A stretch of 64,000 nt of DNA from an uncultured Dehalococcoidia bacterium (GTDB lineage Bacteria > Chloroflexota > Dehalococcoidia > Lucifugimonadales > CATQGZ01): the NCBI GenBank assembly GCA_958295685.1, contig OY282365.1, positions 2,232,001 to 2,296,000 of the forward strand. Direction: 5' to 3'. A program made the translations under genes and the position numbers. The notes under the pieces were generated by a model. The model had not been told where the DNA came from, did no database searches, and saw nothing but the letters and a program-made list of their open reading frames with translations. Positions 8,261 through 16,919 of the stretch are shown piece by piece. The first letter of the stretch is position 1, and each line of letters starts with the position of its first letter.

Positions 8261-9654
8261 CTACCGTTCCCCGCTGCGAGCCGCTCCAGAGAGAGGCGCA
8301 TGTCGTCGATCTGCGGTCTGGCAGGAGCGCGGTTGCCGTAGCAGGCCATGTCGAATGCGTCGGTGACACTGCGCACGAGGCCGCTGGGGAATATGGTTTC
8401 GAGCGTGCTCATGTACTCCCTGGGGGTCTCCGAGGGCTGTCTTGCGAGGCCGCTCTTCCGGGCGAGCGACAGCATCCCGAAGTATACCCTGAACATCTCG
8501 GCCACGTCGGGGTCTCCTTCGGGTATTCTGAGGGCGGCGTCGGGGGTTGTCCTCTTGAACCTGTCCGGCAGCAGGCTGTGGAGGAGTCGGGCGGCGTCGG
8601 AGAGGGGGTTTGCTCCGCCGGCCACGGACTCTCGGACCGCCTCCTGTTCCTCTTCGACGCGGATCATTCTTCGCCTGAACGCTCGGCCTATGAAGAAGAG
8701 GGCTGCGAGGGCGATCAGGGCGAGGAGCGTCCATTCAGCGTAGGCGAGGTATCCGGGGGCCTCGGCGGCTTCCAGTTCGCGCTGGGCCTGAAGCCGCTCA
8801 CCCATCTGCAGCCCTCTCTCGGCCTGGAATTCGTCGGGGCCCAACCAGCTCAGGAGCGTGACGGCGATCTGGACGAGGAAGCCCAGCAGATAGCCCAGCG
8901 GCAGGATGACGGCGTAGAAGACTGCGGCGGCGAGCAGGTCGAAGAGCCGCGAGGCTGGCCCTGCGAGCCAGGGCAGGATGAGCCTCGCCGCGAGAGCGAA
9001 GAGCAGGCCCGCGCCGAGTATGCCTCCGACCACGGCGCCGATCGCGCGGAGCCAGGGCCTCTGCGAGGATGCTTCGGCCGCGGCGGGCCTCAGATTCCCG
9101 ATGCCGAGGCCCATGAGTGAGGCGGCGAAGAAGGCGAACATGAGGGGCAGGATGTTCAGGTCGTCGGACGCTGCCACGTCGACGATCACGGCCAGGGCCA
9201 TGGTCAGGAGTCCGATCCTGAAGCTGAATTCGAGGCTCTCGACCGGCTGTGAGTTGGTGGCGAGCCTGCCGCCCCGCCACCACAGGCCGGCGCCCAGCAG
9301 TCCTCCGATGATGGCGATGAAGCCGAGGGGAAGGGATTCTTCGGCTGCTCCCAGGCGGAGCGGCCATGTCGGATTCAAGCCGATGGGCCCTGGAGAGAGT
9401 TCGCTGCCTATGGCGAGGTAGACCGCCAGCGCCGCCATGAGCGCGTTGAGGTACATTGCCGCGGTCTCGGTCATGCGTACCAGCTGGAGGAAGCGCATCG
9501 CCAGATAGGACGCGGCCAGCAGGGCGGCCACAGTCCACCACGCCAGCGGCGCGCGTCCGTTTCCGGTGACCGCCCCGATGACTGCGCCGAGGGCGTATAT
9601 CCACATGCTCTCCGAGAGGAGATGCGCGGCGACTATGGCTCTACGCCGGAGCAT
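8257..9654 (-). CDS. DUF4129 transmembrane protein
   Basis: A 465-residue membrane protein: several hydrophobic spans in the first 280 residues, another near 310-330, then a cytoplasmic C-terminal DUF4129 domain (about residues 385-450; RVYFGMLSLARKSG, TPREYMSTLE, FDMACYGNR). DUF4129 proteins commonly sit beside MoxR ATPases and DUF58 proteins and sometimes carry transglutaminase domains, which are absent here. It overlaps the preceding DUF58 gene by 14 bases and the following TauE gene by 4, so a tightly coupled operon is likely. Confidence 0.85.
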   Translation of the reverse strand: MLRRRAIVAAHLLSESMWIYALGAVIGAVTGNGRAPLAWWTVAALLAASYLAMRFLQLVRMTETAAMYLNALMAALAVYLAIGSELSPGPIGLNPTWPLRLGAAEESLPLGFIAIIGGLLGAGLWWRGGRLATNSQPVESLEFSFRIGLLTMALAVIVDVAASDDLNILPLMFAFFAASLMGLGIGNLRPAAAEASSQRPWLRAIGAVVGGILGAGLLFALAARLILPWLAGPASRLFDLLAAAVFYAVILPLGYLLGFLVQIAVTLLSWLGPDEFQAERGLQMGERLQAQRELEAAEAPGYLAYAEWTLLALIALAALFFIGRAFRRRMIRVEEEQEAVRESVAGGANPLSDAARLLHSLLPDRFKRTTPDAALRIPEGDPDVAEMFRVYFGMLSLARKSGLARQPSETPREYMSTLETIFPSGLVRSVTDAFDMACYGNRAPARPQIDDMRLSLERLAAGNGS

Positions 9655-10876
9655 ATTCGCTTCCCACCCCGATGCGGTCGAAGTAGTCTCCTATCTCGTG
9701 GGTCCTGACGCCGTCCGGCATAGGCTGGCAGGGCGGCGGGCCGACGTATATCACGACGAGCTTGCGTCCCCTTCTCCGCAGGTCGTCGATGACCTCCACC
9801 AGTTCGGGCTGGATGACTGCGGCCACGATGGCCAGAGTGGCGCCGGGAGGGAATCTTCGGGAGTGCTCGCCGAGCTGGTCGGCCATCGGGCCGACGTCGA
9901 AGGGTCGGATGGTCGCCAGCGCCTCCAGGATGACGTTGAGCTGCTCCGGGGCCCTGCTGGGGGGTATCTTCATGGGCCGGTCGGCCAGGATGGGCGTTCC
10001 GTTGGAGAAGAGGCCGAGCATAGAGCCTCTCTCGGCTGCGTATGCGGCGAGCGAGGCTGCGGCGGTGATGACCCTGGATAGGTAGGCGCGCGAGTATCCT
10101 TCCCAGCGGCGGCTCATGGTCTCGACCGCGACGACCAGCATGACGGTGGACGCGGCGGTCGGCTCGAAGCTCCTCACGTGCAGGGAGCGCAGCCTGGCGG
10201 TGGCCATCCAGTCGACGATCTTGAGAGGGTCTCCCTGGCGGTACTCACGGATGCCGGACGGCCGCGCGGGGTCCTCGAAGAGGGGTTCGCCGGACATCGT
10301 CTCTCCCAGGGGCCGGACCGATTGGATGCCGAGTTCGTACAGTGGGACCACCCTGGGGTAGACCAGCAGGTACTCCGAGCCGCGCTCCGTCCTGGAGTTC
10401 GAGAAGAAGCCGAACAGGTCGCCGGTCTCGATGGTTGCCGAGCCGAGACGGTAGAGCCCCGGCTGGTCACACCTGACGGTGTAGGCCCATGTGATTCGCT
10501 CGTACCAGGAGATAGAGGCGGCGTGTCGGAGCGACTGCACGTTCGGGCCTGTGCCGGCGTGAGCGTCGGCGGAGATTCGGAGCTCCTCCGGGATTTCGTC
10601 TTCTATGCGAACGCGGGGCAGGGGGAGGGGCTTCCAGTTGGTGAGAGTCAGCCTGATGGTGGTCTCCTCGCCGGGGAAGACGCGGGATTCGGAGAGTTCC
10701 CTGCGGTATGACAGGTCCACCGGCGCCAGTCGGTTCCAGGCCCATGCTATGCCGGAGGTCAGCATCGCCATGGCCGCAAACCCGACCACGAGGGCGAGGC
10801 CGGAGAAGATTCCGAAGATTCCCAGGACGATCAGGAAGAGCATCCACAGCTCGTGCCAGGAGTAGCGGCCGGTCAA
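9641..10876 (-). CDS. DUF58 domain protein
   Basis: A 411-residue DUF58 protein, MoxR-associated with a vWA-like C-terminal part. It has two N-terminal membrane spans (residues about 8-40), a beta domain with VFPGEETTIRLTLTN, and the DUF58 hallmark SGIREYRQGDPLKIVDWMATARLRSLHVRSFE (split here: IREYRQGDPLKIVDW, then LHVRSFEP) near residue 210. I place the start at the TTG at 10876, which overlaps the moxR stop as TTGA; the open frame continues upstream only as an antisense-like shadow of moxR. It probably acts with MoxR in cofactor insertion or complex assembly. Confidence 0.87.
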   Translation of the reverse strand: MTGRYSWHELWMLFLIVLGIFGIFSGLALVVGFAAMAMLTSGIAWAWNRLAPVDLSYRRELSESRVFPGEETTIRLTLTNWKPLPLPRVRIEDEIPEELRISADAHAGTGPNVQSLRHAASISWYERITWAYTVRCDQPGLYRLGSATIETGDLFGFFSNSRTERGSEYLLVYPRVVPLYELGIQSVRPLGETMSGEPLFEDPARPSGIREYRQGDPLKIVDWMATARLRSLHVRSFEPTAASTVMLVVAVETMSRRWEGYSRAYLSRVITAAASLAAYAAERGSMLGLFSNGTPILADRPMKIPPSRAPEQLNVILEALATIRPFDVGPMADQLGEHSRRFPPGATLAIVAAVIQPELVEVIDDLRRRGRKLVVIYVGPPPCQPMPDGVRTHEIGDYFDRIGVGSEYAPA

Positions 10877-11841
10877 GCCTGCCGCCTCTCGATGGGCACG
10901 GGCGTGGATGACAGCACCTGCTCGACGGTCTGTGCGGTCGTGCGGCCTCTGAGGCGTGATCCGGAGGTGAGGACGAGACGATGGGCCAGGACTCGGACGG
11001 CCATCGCCTTGACGTCGTCGGGGGTGACGAAGCCGCGGCCGTCGATGGCGGCGGCGGCCTGCGACGCTTTGTAGAGGGCGAGACCCGCCCGAGGACTGGC
11101 CCCCAGCGACAGGCCCTCGTGGCCGCGGGTGCTGCGGAGTATGCTGACGACGTACCCGCGGACGACGTCGTCCACCCGGACGCGGGATACGGCCCTCTGC
11201 ATCGTTCGAAGCTCGTCCGCGCTTGTGACCGGGTCGACGTCGGGCGGGAGCGAGTCTTCTTCGAAACGCAGCAGGATGTCCGACTCTTCCTCGGGCGACG
11301 GGTAGCCGATCTCTACGTTCACCATGAACCGGTCCAGCTGCGCCTCCGGCAGTGGGAACGTTCCTTCCATCTCGACAGGGTTCTGGGTTGCGATCACCAC
11401 GAACGGCTCCGGCAGCGCGATGGATACGCCGTCGATGGTCGCCTGCCTCTCCTGCATGGCCTCCAGGAGGGCGGCCTGTGTTCTGGGGGTGGCGCGGTTG
11501 ATCTCGTCGGCCAGCACGACCTGGGCGAATATCGGGCCCGGCCTGAACTCGAACTCGCTCGTCTTCTGGTTGAAGAAGTTGACTCCCAGTATGTCCGTAG
11601 GCATCAGGTCCGGGGTGAACTGGATGCGCTTGAAGCTGCATCCGAGGGACTGTGCCAGCGCCTTGGAGAGTGTGGTCTTCCCGATGCCCGGGACGTCCTC
11701 GACGAGGATGTGGCCACGGCACAGGAGCGCGACGATGGCCGAGTCTATCACCCTGTCCTTGCCGACGATGACCCGCTTGACACCCTCCCTGAGCCGGGCC
11801 ACCATCTCCCTGATCTTGGCCGCGTCCGGTTCGAGTGTCAT
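10873..11841 (-). CDS. MoxR-family AAA+ ATPase
   Basis: A 322-residue MoxR AAA+ chaperone-like ATPase. Walker A EDVPGIGKTTLSKALA near residue 55, Walker B VVLADEINRATPRTQAALLE near residue 108, sensor 1 VIATQNPVEMEGTFPLPEAQ near 150, and the C-terminal lid with SPRAGLALYKASQAAA. It is first in a four-gene operon (moxR-DUF58-DUF4129-tauE) with overlapping start and stop codons throughout. MoxR members with DUF58 partners help assemble enzyme or membrane complexes; the client is not evident here. It is divergent from tRNA-Gln. Confidence 0.93.
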   Translation of the reverse strand: MTLEPDAAKIREMVARLREGVKRVIVGKDRVIDSAIVALLCRGHILVEDVPGIGKTTLSKALAQSLGCSFKRIQFTPDLMPTDILGVNFFNQKTSEFEFRPGPIFAQVVLADEINRATPRTQAALLEAMQERQATIDGVSIALPEPFVVIATQNPVEMEGTFPLPEAQLDRFMVNVEIGYPSPEEESDILLRFEEDSLPPDVDPVTSADELRTMQRAVSRVRVDDVVRGYVVSILRSTRGHEGLSLGASPRAGLALYKASQAAAAIDGRGFVTPDDVKAMAVRVLAHRLVLTSGSRLRGRTTAQTVEQVLSSTPVPIERRQA

Positions 11842-11940
11842 GTGAGAGACCTCCCAAGGTTACGGCACAGTATATGGGATGCAAGCCGGGAGGGTGAAGT
11901 TGGCGCGGCGTCTTGGGGTATATTAGAGTAGCCGCTTCGT

Positions 11941-12014
11941 TGCCCGGTAGTGTAGCGGTAGCACGTCAGCCTTTGGAGCTGAAGTCCCTGGTTCGAATCC
12001 AGGTCGGGCAGCCA
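11941..12014 (+). tRNA. tRNA-Gln (anticodon TTG)
   Basis: A complete cloverleaf: acceptor TGCCCGG with TCGGGCA, anticodon stem TCAGC/GCTGA with loop CTTTGGA giving anticodon TTG, T-arm CCTGGTTCGAATCCAGG, discriminator G and encoded CCA. Confidence 0.95.
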
Positions 12015-12031
12015 TGCAGGGTCGGCATAGG

Positions 12032-12040
12032 TGGTAGAAT
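12032..12040 (+). promoter_or_regulatory. Extended -10 TGGTAGAAT
   Basis: A TG-N-TAGAAT motif 38 bases before the fusion-gene ATG, immediately after the tRNA-Gln. No -35 consensus is visible. Confidence 0.5.
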
Positions 12041-12078
12041 GCGCGCTTAGTACGCCAGAGAGGGACAAGGAGCCCAGA

Positions 12079-13812
12079 ATGGCCCGCCCCCAGCGGCAGA
12101 TGGACGTTTCGGTCGCCACGGCGACCGAACAGGACATGGACGCGATCTTCAGGCTGCGCCACGAGGTCTATGCCAGCGAACTGGGCCAACACCCTGAGAA
12201 TTCCGAGAGCAGGCTGAGCGACAGCCTGGATTCGTTCAATTCGTACATAGTTGCCAGGGTCGGCGGCCGGATGGCCGGTTTCGTGAGCCTCACGCCTCCT
12301 GGCGGCGCGTCCTATTCGGTCGACAAGTACTTTTCCAGAGACGACGTTCCCGTTCCATTCGACGGCAGCCTCTACGAGCTGCGGATTCTGACGGTCGCCA
12401 GGGAGTTCCGCGGCAGCTTTGCCGCGCTGGCTCTCATGTATGCGGCCCTCCGGTGGATCGAGTCTCACGGCGGCAGGAACGTCGTCGCGGTCGGTCGAGT
12501 CGAACTGCTGGATCTGTATCTGAAGGCCGGCATGGAACCTGTGGGCAAGAGGGTTCGGTCCGGCGCCCTTACTTTCGAGCTTCTCACCGGGAGCGTCAGC
12601 AGCGCCCGTGACCGTCTGAGGCGGAGCGTCGACATGGAGCGCCGGATAGAGGAGCGGCTTGACTGGCAGCTCGACATACCGCTTCAGGAGCAGGAGCCCT
12701 GCTATCACGGGGGGGCCTTCTTCGACGCAATCGGGCGAGAGTTCGACAACCTGGAGAGGATCGGCGGCGTTATCAACGCGGACGTGCTGGACGCATGGTT
12801 TCCACCGTCGCCTAGGGTGACCGACACGCTGAGAGAGCATCTGCCGTGGAGCATCGGCACCTCGCCCCCGACAGGGTCCGAGGGACTGATCGCCCAGGTG
12901 GCCCGCTGCCGCGGCGTCGGACAGGAGTCGGTGCTGCCCGGCGCGGGATCGTCCAGCCTGATCTTCCTGGCCCTTCGACACTGGCTGACGTCTTCTTCGA
13001 GGGCGCTCATTCTCGACCCGGCTTACGGGGAGTACGCGCACGTGCTCGAGAACGTCGTCAGGTGCGGCGTGGACAGGTTCGTCCTGAGTCGAGGCGACGG
13101 GTATCGGGTGGACCTCGGGCGGCTCGGGGAGGCGCTCACGAAGGGCTACGATCTGGCCGTGATCGTGAACCCCAACAATCCAACCGGGCGGCACGTCCCC
13201 CGCCGGGACATGGAGGAGATGCTGCTCAGCGTCCCTGCGGGCACCATCGTCTGGATCGACGAGACCTACGTGGACTACGTTGACGGGAGCGAGTCGCTGG
13301 AGCGTTTCGCCTCGCGGAGCCGGAACGTGGTCGTCTGCAAGTCGATGTCGAAGGCCTACGCTCTCAGCGGCCTGCGCGCGGGATACCTGTGCGGCCCCCG
13401 CGGCATTATCGAGCCGCTGAGGCTCCTGACTCCCCCGTGGGCGGTGAGCCTGCCCGGCCAGATGGCGGCGGTCATGGCGCTGCAGGACCCCGGCTACTAT
13501 TCCGAGCAGTACAGGGAGACACACAGCCTGCGGTCGCAGTTGGCCGACGATCTGTCGGCGCTGGGTGACCTGGAGATCGTGCCGGGCGTGGCGAACTACC
13601 TGCTCTTTCATATCCCATCGGAGGGACCGGACGCAGAGTCGGTGTTGGCGCAGTGCCGCAAGCACGATCTGTTCCTTCGGGACGCGTCCGCGACGGCTCC
13701 CGGGCTTGGCTCCCGGGCGTTGCGGATCGCGGTCAAGGACGCCGCCACGAACGGGCGCATGGTGGAGATTCTGGGCCATGCCCTCAACGGAACTTCCGCG
13801 GCAGGGGGGTAG
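12079..13812 (+). CDS. GNAT-like domain fused to a class I/II (HisC-like) aminotransferase
   Basis: A 577-residue two-domain protein. Residues about 5-190 resemble an acetyltransferase or acyl-homoserine-lactone-synthase-like GNAT fold (FRLRHEVYASELGQHPEN, SLYELRILTVAREFRGS, LYLKAGMEPVGKRV). Residues about 225-575 are a fold-type I PLP aminotransferase near histidinol-phosphate aminotransferase: PGAGSSSLIFLALR, IVNPNNPTGRHVPR (Asn near 364), WIDETYVDY (Asp near 394) and the PLP lysine in CKSMSKAYALSGLRAGY (Lys about 425). The start follows an AAGGAG site; the longer frame to 12031 runs through promoter sequence. The HisC-like half could act on an amino-acid phosphate, with the GNAT half acylating the same molecule, but this is speculation. 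Confidence 0.82.
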   Translation: MARPQRQMDVSVATATEQDMDAIFRLRHEVYASELGQHPENSESRLSDSLDSFNSYIVARVGGRMAGFVSLTPPGGASYSVDKYFSRDDVPVPFDGSLYELRILTVAREFRGSFAALALMYAALRWIESHGGRNVVAVGRVELLDLYLKAGMEPVGKRVRSGALTFELLTGSVSSARDRLRRSVDMERRIEERLDWQLDIPLQEQEPCYHGGAFFDAIGREFDNLERIGGVINADVLDAWFPPSPRVTDTLREHLPWSIGTSPPTGSEGLIAQVARCRGVGQESVLPGAGSSSLIFLALRHWLTSSSRALILDPAYGEYAHVLENVVRCGVDRFVLSRGDGYRVDLGRLGEALTKGYDLAVIVNPNNPTGRHVPRRDMEEMLLSVPAGTIVWIDETYVDYVDGSESLERFASRSRNVVVCKSMSKAYALSGLRAGYLCGPRGIIEPLRLLTPPWAVSLPGQMAAVMALQDPGYYSEQYRETHSLRSQLADDLSALGDLEIVPGVANYLLFHIPSEGPDAESVLAQCRKHDLFLRDASATAPGLGSRALRIAVKDAATNGRMVEILGHALNGTSAAGG

Positions 13813-13814
13813 CG

Positions 13815-14054
13815 ATGCCACCCCTTCGGCGGCCTCGGCACGAAATGCCCGATTCGGTTCGACTGGCGCTCATCGACCACGGGCTCGAGGAGTCGTACAT
13901 GGCCCGGCCTCCGTACCAGCGGAACGACTACATCGGCTGGATCACGGGGGCCAAGCGTGAGGAGACTCGCGAAAGGCGGCTCGCCCAGATGCTCGACGAG
14001 CTGCACAGGGGCGACCGATACATGAAGATGGCGTACCGTCCGAGGGCCGGCTGA
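13815..14054 (+). CDS. YdeI/OmpD-associated family small protein
   Basis: A 79-residue protein matching the C-terminal YdeI/OmpD-associated helical motif: MARPPYQRNDYIGWITGAK then REERRLAQMLDEL-type sequence (here RERRLAQMLDELHRGDRYM). Family members have been linked to bacteriocin protection; the function is not established. The ATG lies 2 bases after the fusion-gene stop and the next GNAT gene begins 3 bases after its stop, so the three are probably co-transcribed. A larger open frame in this region is antisense or overlapping and was not used. Confidence 0.75.
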   Translation: MPPLRRPRHEMPDSVRLALIDHGLEESYMARPPYQRNDYIGWITGAKREETRERRLAQMLDELHRGDRYMKMAYRPRAG

Positions 14055-14057
14055 CCC

Positions 14058-14627
14058 GTGCATGAGCCGATGGCCTTCCATGAGGTGGACTGTGACCGCT
14101 GGGGTGACCTCGAGCGGCTGTTCGAGTCTCGGGGAGGGCCGAAGTACTGCTGGTGCATGGTGTGGCGGTCGATGCCGAAGGGGGCGGGCCAGGTCACCAA
14201 GAAGGCGGCGCTGGAGCGGCGAGTGCGCGAGGGCGTCCCAGTGGGGATTCTGGGCTACGCCGACGGGGAGCCGGTGGCGTGGTGTTCGGTCGCGCCTCGC
14301 GGCGCCTACCGCGCCGGGCTGTGGGGCAAGTCGGACGAGGATGCCGACGGCGTCGTGTGGTCGCTGGCCTGCTTCTTCGTGGTACGCAGGCTGCGCCGAC
14401 GGGGCGTCGCCAGGCGGCTGTTGGGGGCGGCGGTCGCACACGCGAGAAGCAGGGGGGCATCCGTGCTCGAAGCCTACCCGGTGGACCCTGACTCGCCGAG
14501 CTACCGTTTCATGGGGTTCGTTCCCTTCTTCGAGACTGCCGGGTTCCGTAAGGTTGGAGTTGCAGGCTCCCGGCGGCACGTGATGCGGCTGGGATTGGAG
14601 AGGGCGGGAGATTTGGGCAGTGCGTGA
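14058..14627 (+). CDS. GNAT family N-acetyltransferase
   Basis: A 189-residue GNAT acetyltransferase using acetyl-CoA. N-terminal FESRGGPKYCWCMVWRSMP is typical of a Cys/Trp-rich subgroup. The acetyl-CoA loop is VVRRLRRRGVARRLLGAAV near residue 112, followed by VLEAYPVDPDSPSYRFMG and FFETAGFRKVG. It starts with GTG at 14058, directly behind the YdeI-like gene. The substrate is unknown. Confidence 0.85.
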   Translation: MHEPMAFHEVDCDRWGDLERLFESRGGPKYCWCMVWRSMPKGAGQVTKKAALERRVREGVPVGILGYADGEPVAWCSVAPRGAYRAGLWGKSDEDADGVVWSLACFFVVRRLRRRGVARRLLGAAVAHARSRGASVLEAYPVDPDSPSYRFMGFVPFFETAGFRKVGVAGSRRHVMRLGLERAGDLGSA

Positions 14628-14740
14628 TTTGTTGCGCGCGTTCGATGCATGTGCTAGAGTATCGGTTGCGATTGGCGGTTGTATTTGGGTTACTCCGCGC
14701 TCCCACAAAGGGCGGTCGCCGAGCAAACGGAGGTTGGAAG

Positions 14741-15058
14741 TTGGTTTTTCAGGACAGGTCGTTGGTGTGTGCCGAGTGCGGCGACACCTTCATCTTCAGC
14801 GGCGACGATCAGCGCTATCACATGGAGAAGGGATATACCGACCCCAAGCGGTGTTCACCATGCCGGCAGGCAAGGAGAACACAGGGGGGCGGCGGCGGCG
14901 GTGGCGGTGGAAGCTACGGCGGCGGCGGGTCGAGGCAGATGTACCCCGTCGTGTGCGCGGAGTGCGGCACCAACACCGAGGTGCCCTTCCAGCCGACGGG
15001 CACACGCCCCGTCTACTGCGGCAACTGCTTCCAGAGGCGTCGGGGGCCGAGGTACTAA
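14741..15058 (+). CDS. Double zinc-ribbon protein with Gly linker
   Basis: A 105-residue protein. The N-terminal zinc ribbon (LVCAECGDTFIFSGDDQRY ... RCSPCRQARR) has two CxxC pairs. A flexible GGGGGGGGGSYGGGG linker (residues about 48-62) follows, then a second CxxC/CxxC ribbon (VVCAECGTNTEVPF ... PVYCGNCFQRRR). I chose the TTG at 14741 because ACGGAGG lies 8 bases upstream and the first ribbon begins at once; the open frame extends to 14624 without homology. Such proteins are common in Chloroflexota and probably bind nucleic acid or zinc. A TGCTAGAGT -10-like box lies at 14652. Confidence 0.78.
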   Translation: MVFQDRSLVCAECGDTFIFSGDDQRYHMEKGYTDPKRCSPCRQARRTQGGGGGGGGGSYGGGGSRQMYPVVCAECGTNTEVPFQPTGTRPVYCGNCFQRRRGPRY

Positions 15059-15094
15059 GAGTCCCGTAGGGGCCGGCATCCGGCCGCCGCGCCG

Positions 15095-16315
15095 TCAGAT
15101 CAGCCCGTGAGCGCGGGCTCGTTCGATCCGACCCCTCTCCCATCCCAGCAGGTCACCCAGCACCTCGTCCGTGTGCTCTCCCAGTAGGGGGCCGCGCCGG
15201 TGTGACATCCCCACGTCTCCAATCCGGATCGGGCTGGCCACCTGCCGCACCGCGCCCAGGCTTGGGTGCGGGGTGTCGAGGATCAGGCCCTCCCTGGCGG
15301 CCAGCGGGTCCTGTAATGCCTCCGCGACGGTGTTGACGGGGGCGCACGGCACGCGGCCGCGCAGCATCTCCAGCCACTCCGCCGTCGTCCGCCGTACGGA
15401 CAGTTCCTTCAGTATGGGAACGAGCGCGTCCCTGTTATCCAGGCGGTCGGCGAAGGTGCCGAAGCGCGGGTCTTCGGCAAGGTCGGGCCTTCCCATGATT
15501 CGCACGAGCTCTCGGTAGAACTTCTCCTTGGCGCACATGACCACCATCCAGCCGTCCCTGGTGGGCAGGGACTGTGAGGGCACCATGGACGGGTGTGAGG
15601 AATCGGGAAGCCGCCTGGGTTCATACCCGCGCGAGAGGTGCCAGGCGGCGACGTAGGCCAGTTCCGACAGGGCCGTCTCGAACAGGCTCACGTCCACGTC
15701 ACACCCGATACCGCTCCGGCGCGCCCGGAGCGCGGCGGCCAGGATGCCGATGGCGGCCATGGCCCCTGCGCTCAGGTCGACTATCGACAGGCCCGCCTTC
15801 TGGGGCGGCCCGTCGGGGTCGCCGGTGACGCTCATCCATCCGGAGTACGCCTGCATCAGGTAGTCATACCCCGGCTCAGCCGCTCTGGGGCCCTCACGCC
15901 CGAACGCCGAGAGCGAGCAGCAGACGACGGATGGTCTCACGGGACCGAGCGACTCGTAGTCGAGGCCCAGCCTCGCAGGGAGGTCTCCCCGCAGGTTGTT
16001 GAACACGCAGTCCGAGACCTCGACCAGCGGATGCAGCGCCTCGTGCGCGCGGTCGTGCCGCAGGTTCAGCGTGATGCTCTTCTTGTTCCTGTTGAAGCTC
16101 TGGAAGTAGATGCTGTCCCCGTCGGAGGTGTACGGCGGGACATGGCGGCCTATGTCGCCGTCGGTCTCCGGGTTCTCGATCTTTATCACCTCGGCGCCGA
16201 GGTCGGCGAGCAGCATGGTGGCCCAGGGCCCTGCGCCGTACTGCTCGACTGCGAGCACTCGGATGCCGTCGAGCGGCGGCGTCGTGTTCACGCGGCGCTC
16301 AGTTGATGGGTTCAT
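15095..16315 (-). CDS. CaiB/BaiF family class III CoA-transferase
   Basis: A 406-residue family III CoA-transferase, which moves CoA between acyl groups. N-terminal PLDGIRVLAVEQYGAGPWATMLLADLGAEVIKIE (Rossmann-like; cited in part as LDGIRVLAVEQYGAGPW), RNKKSITLNLRHDRA, the catalytic Asp region GYDYLMQAYSGWMSVTG near residue 165, and RVPCAPVNTVAEALQDP near residue 335. The ATG at 16315 overlaps the BFN gene end by 17 bases; a GTG at 16291 avoids the overlap and gives 398 residues. The two genes are probably co-transcribed by position. Confidence 0.9.
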   Translation of the reverse strand: MNPSTERRVNTTPPLDGIRVLAVEQYGAGPWATMLLADLGAEVIKIENPETDGDIGRHVPPYTSDGDSIYFQSFNRNKKSITLNLRHDRAHEALHPLVEVSDCVFNNLRGDLPARLGLDYESLGPVRPSVVCCSLSAFGREGPRAAEPGYDYLMQAYSGWMSVTGDPDGPPQKAGLSIVDLSAGAMAAIGILAAALRARRSGIGCDVDVSLFETALSELAYVAAWHLSRGYEPRRLPDSSHPSMVPSQSLPTRDGWMVVMCAKEKFYRELVRIMGRPDLAEDPRFGTFADRLDNRDALVPILKELSVRRTTAEWLEMLRGRVPCAPVNTVAEALQDPLAAREGLILDTPHPSLGAVRQVASPIRIGDVGMSHRRGPLLGEHTDEVLGDLLGWERGRIERARAHGLI

Positions 16316-16883
16316 CGCCTGTGAGCAGGGGCGACTCCGGCGCCGCGAGGGTGTCGACAGCCGCCGCGTCGAGCACCGCGTCCTTGACGTAGATCGGGGC
16401 CTGGACGCGCAGGGCGAGCGCAATGGCGTCGCTCGGCCGCGCGTCGATCTCGATCGTCTTCCCGTCGGCGGTCAGGAACACCCCGGCGTAGAAGATGCCG
16501 TCGGCTATGTCGGTGACGACGACCCTGTCGACGCTGGCTTGGAGGTCGGAGATCACGGAGGTCAGCAGGTCGTGGGTCATCGGCCGCGGCAGCGGCAGCT
16601 GACCCAGCTTAACCGCGATCGCCTGCGCCTCGAACGGCCCGATCCATATGGGTAGGAACCGCTCGGAGTCCTCCGTTCGCAGGATGACGATTCGCTGTCC
16701 GTCGAGGACGTCGACGCGCACGCTGTCCACGACCATTCTGGTCTGAGTCTCGGAGGGCGTCGGGGATTCGAGGTCGGCCGCCGCCTCCCGGTCCTCGCCT
16801 CCGCAAGCCGCGTAGACCAGCAGCGCGGCACACGTCAGCAGGAGGGCGGCGGCCTTTCGACCCACCTGTGCGGCGGCATTCAT
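16299..16883 (-). CDS. Bifunctional nuclease (DUF151) domain lipoprotein
   Basis: A 194-residue protein. A lipoprotein signal (hydrophobic ALLLTCAALLVYAACGG, lipobox ending at Cys about 27) is followed by a DUF151/BFN domain (residues about 48-170): ILRTEDSERFLPIWIGPFEA, AIAVKLGQLPLPRPMTHDLL, VFLTADGKTIEIDARPSDAI and ALALRVQAPIYV. These match the core of the bifunctional DNase/RNase family. The family is normally cytoplasmic, so membrane anchoring outside the cell is unusual. It lies between galU and the CoA-transferase on the same strand. Confidence 0.87.
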   Translation of the reverse strand: MNAAAQVGRKAAALLLTCAALLVYAACGGEDREAAADLESPTPSETQTRMVVDSVRVDVLDGQRIVILRTEDSERFLPIWIGPFEAQAIAVKLGQLPLPRPMTHDLLTSVISDLQASVDRVVVTDIADGIFYAGVFLTADGKTIEIDARPSDAIALALRVQAPIYVKDAVLDAAAVDTLAAPESPLLTGDEPIN

Positions 16884-16919
16884 TTCTCACCTCCCCGTCC
16901 TCCGGCGGCGAAGAGCCGC

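Noticed and set aside
5106..8369. 1087-residue minus-strand open frame
   Set aside because: It lies antisense to thpR and the acyl-CoA dehydrogenase and across the FIST and TauE genes; its Arg/Pro/His-rich sequence is the usual high-GC shadow.
11923..13821. 632-residue minus-strand open frame
   Set aside because: Antisense to the GNAT-aminotransferase fusion and the tRNA-Gln; no domain-like sequence.
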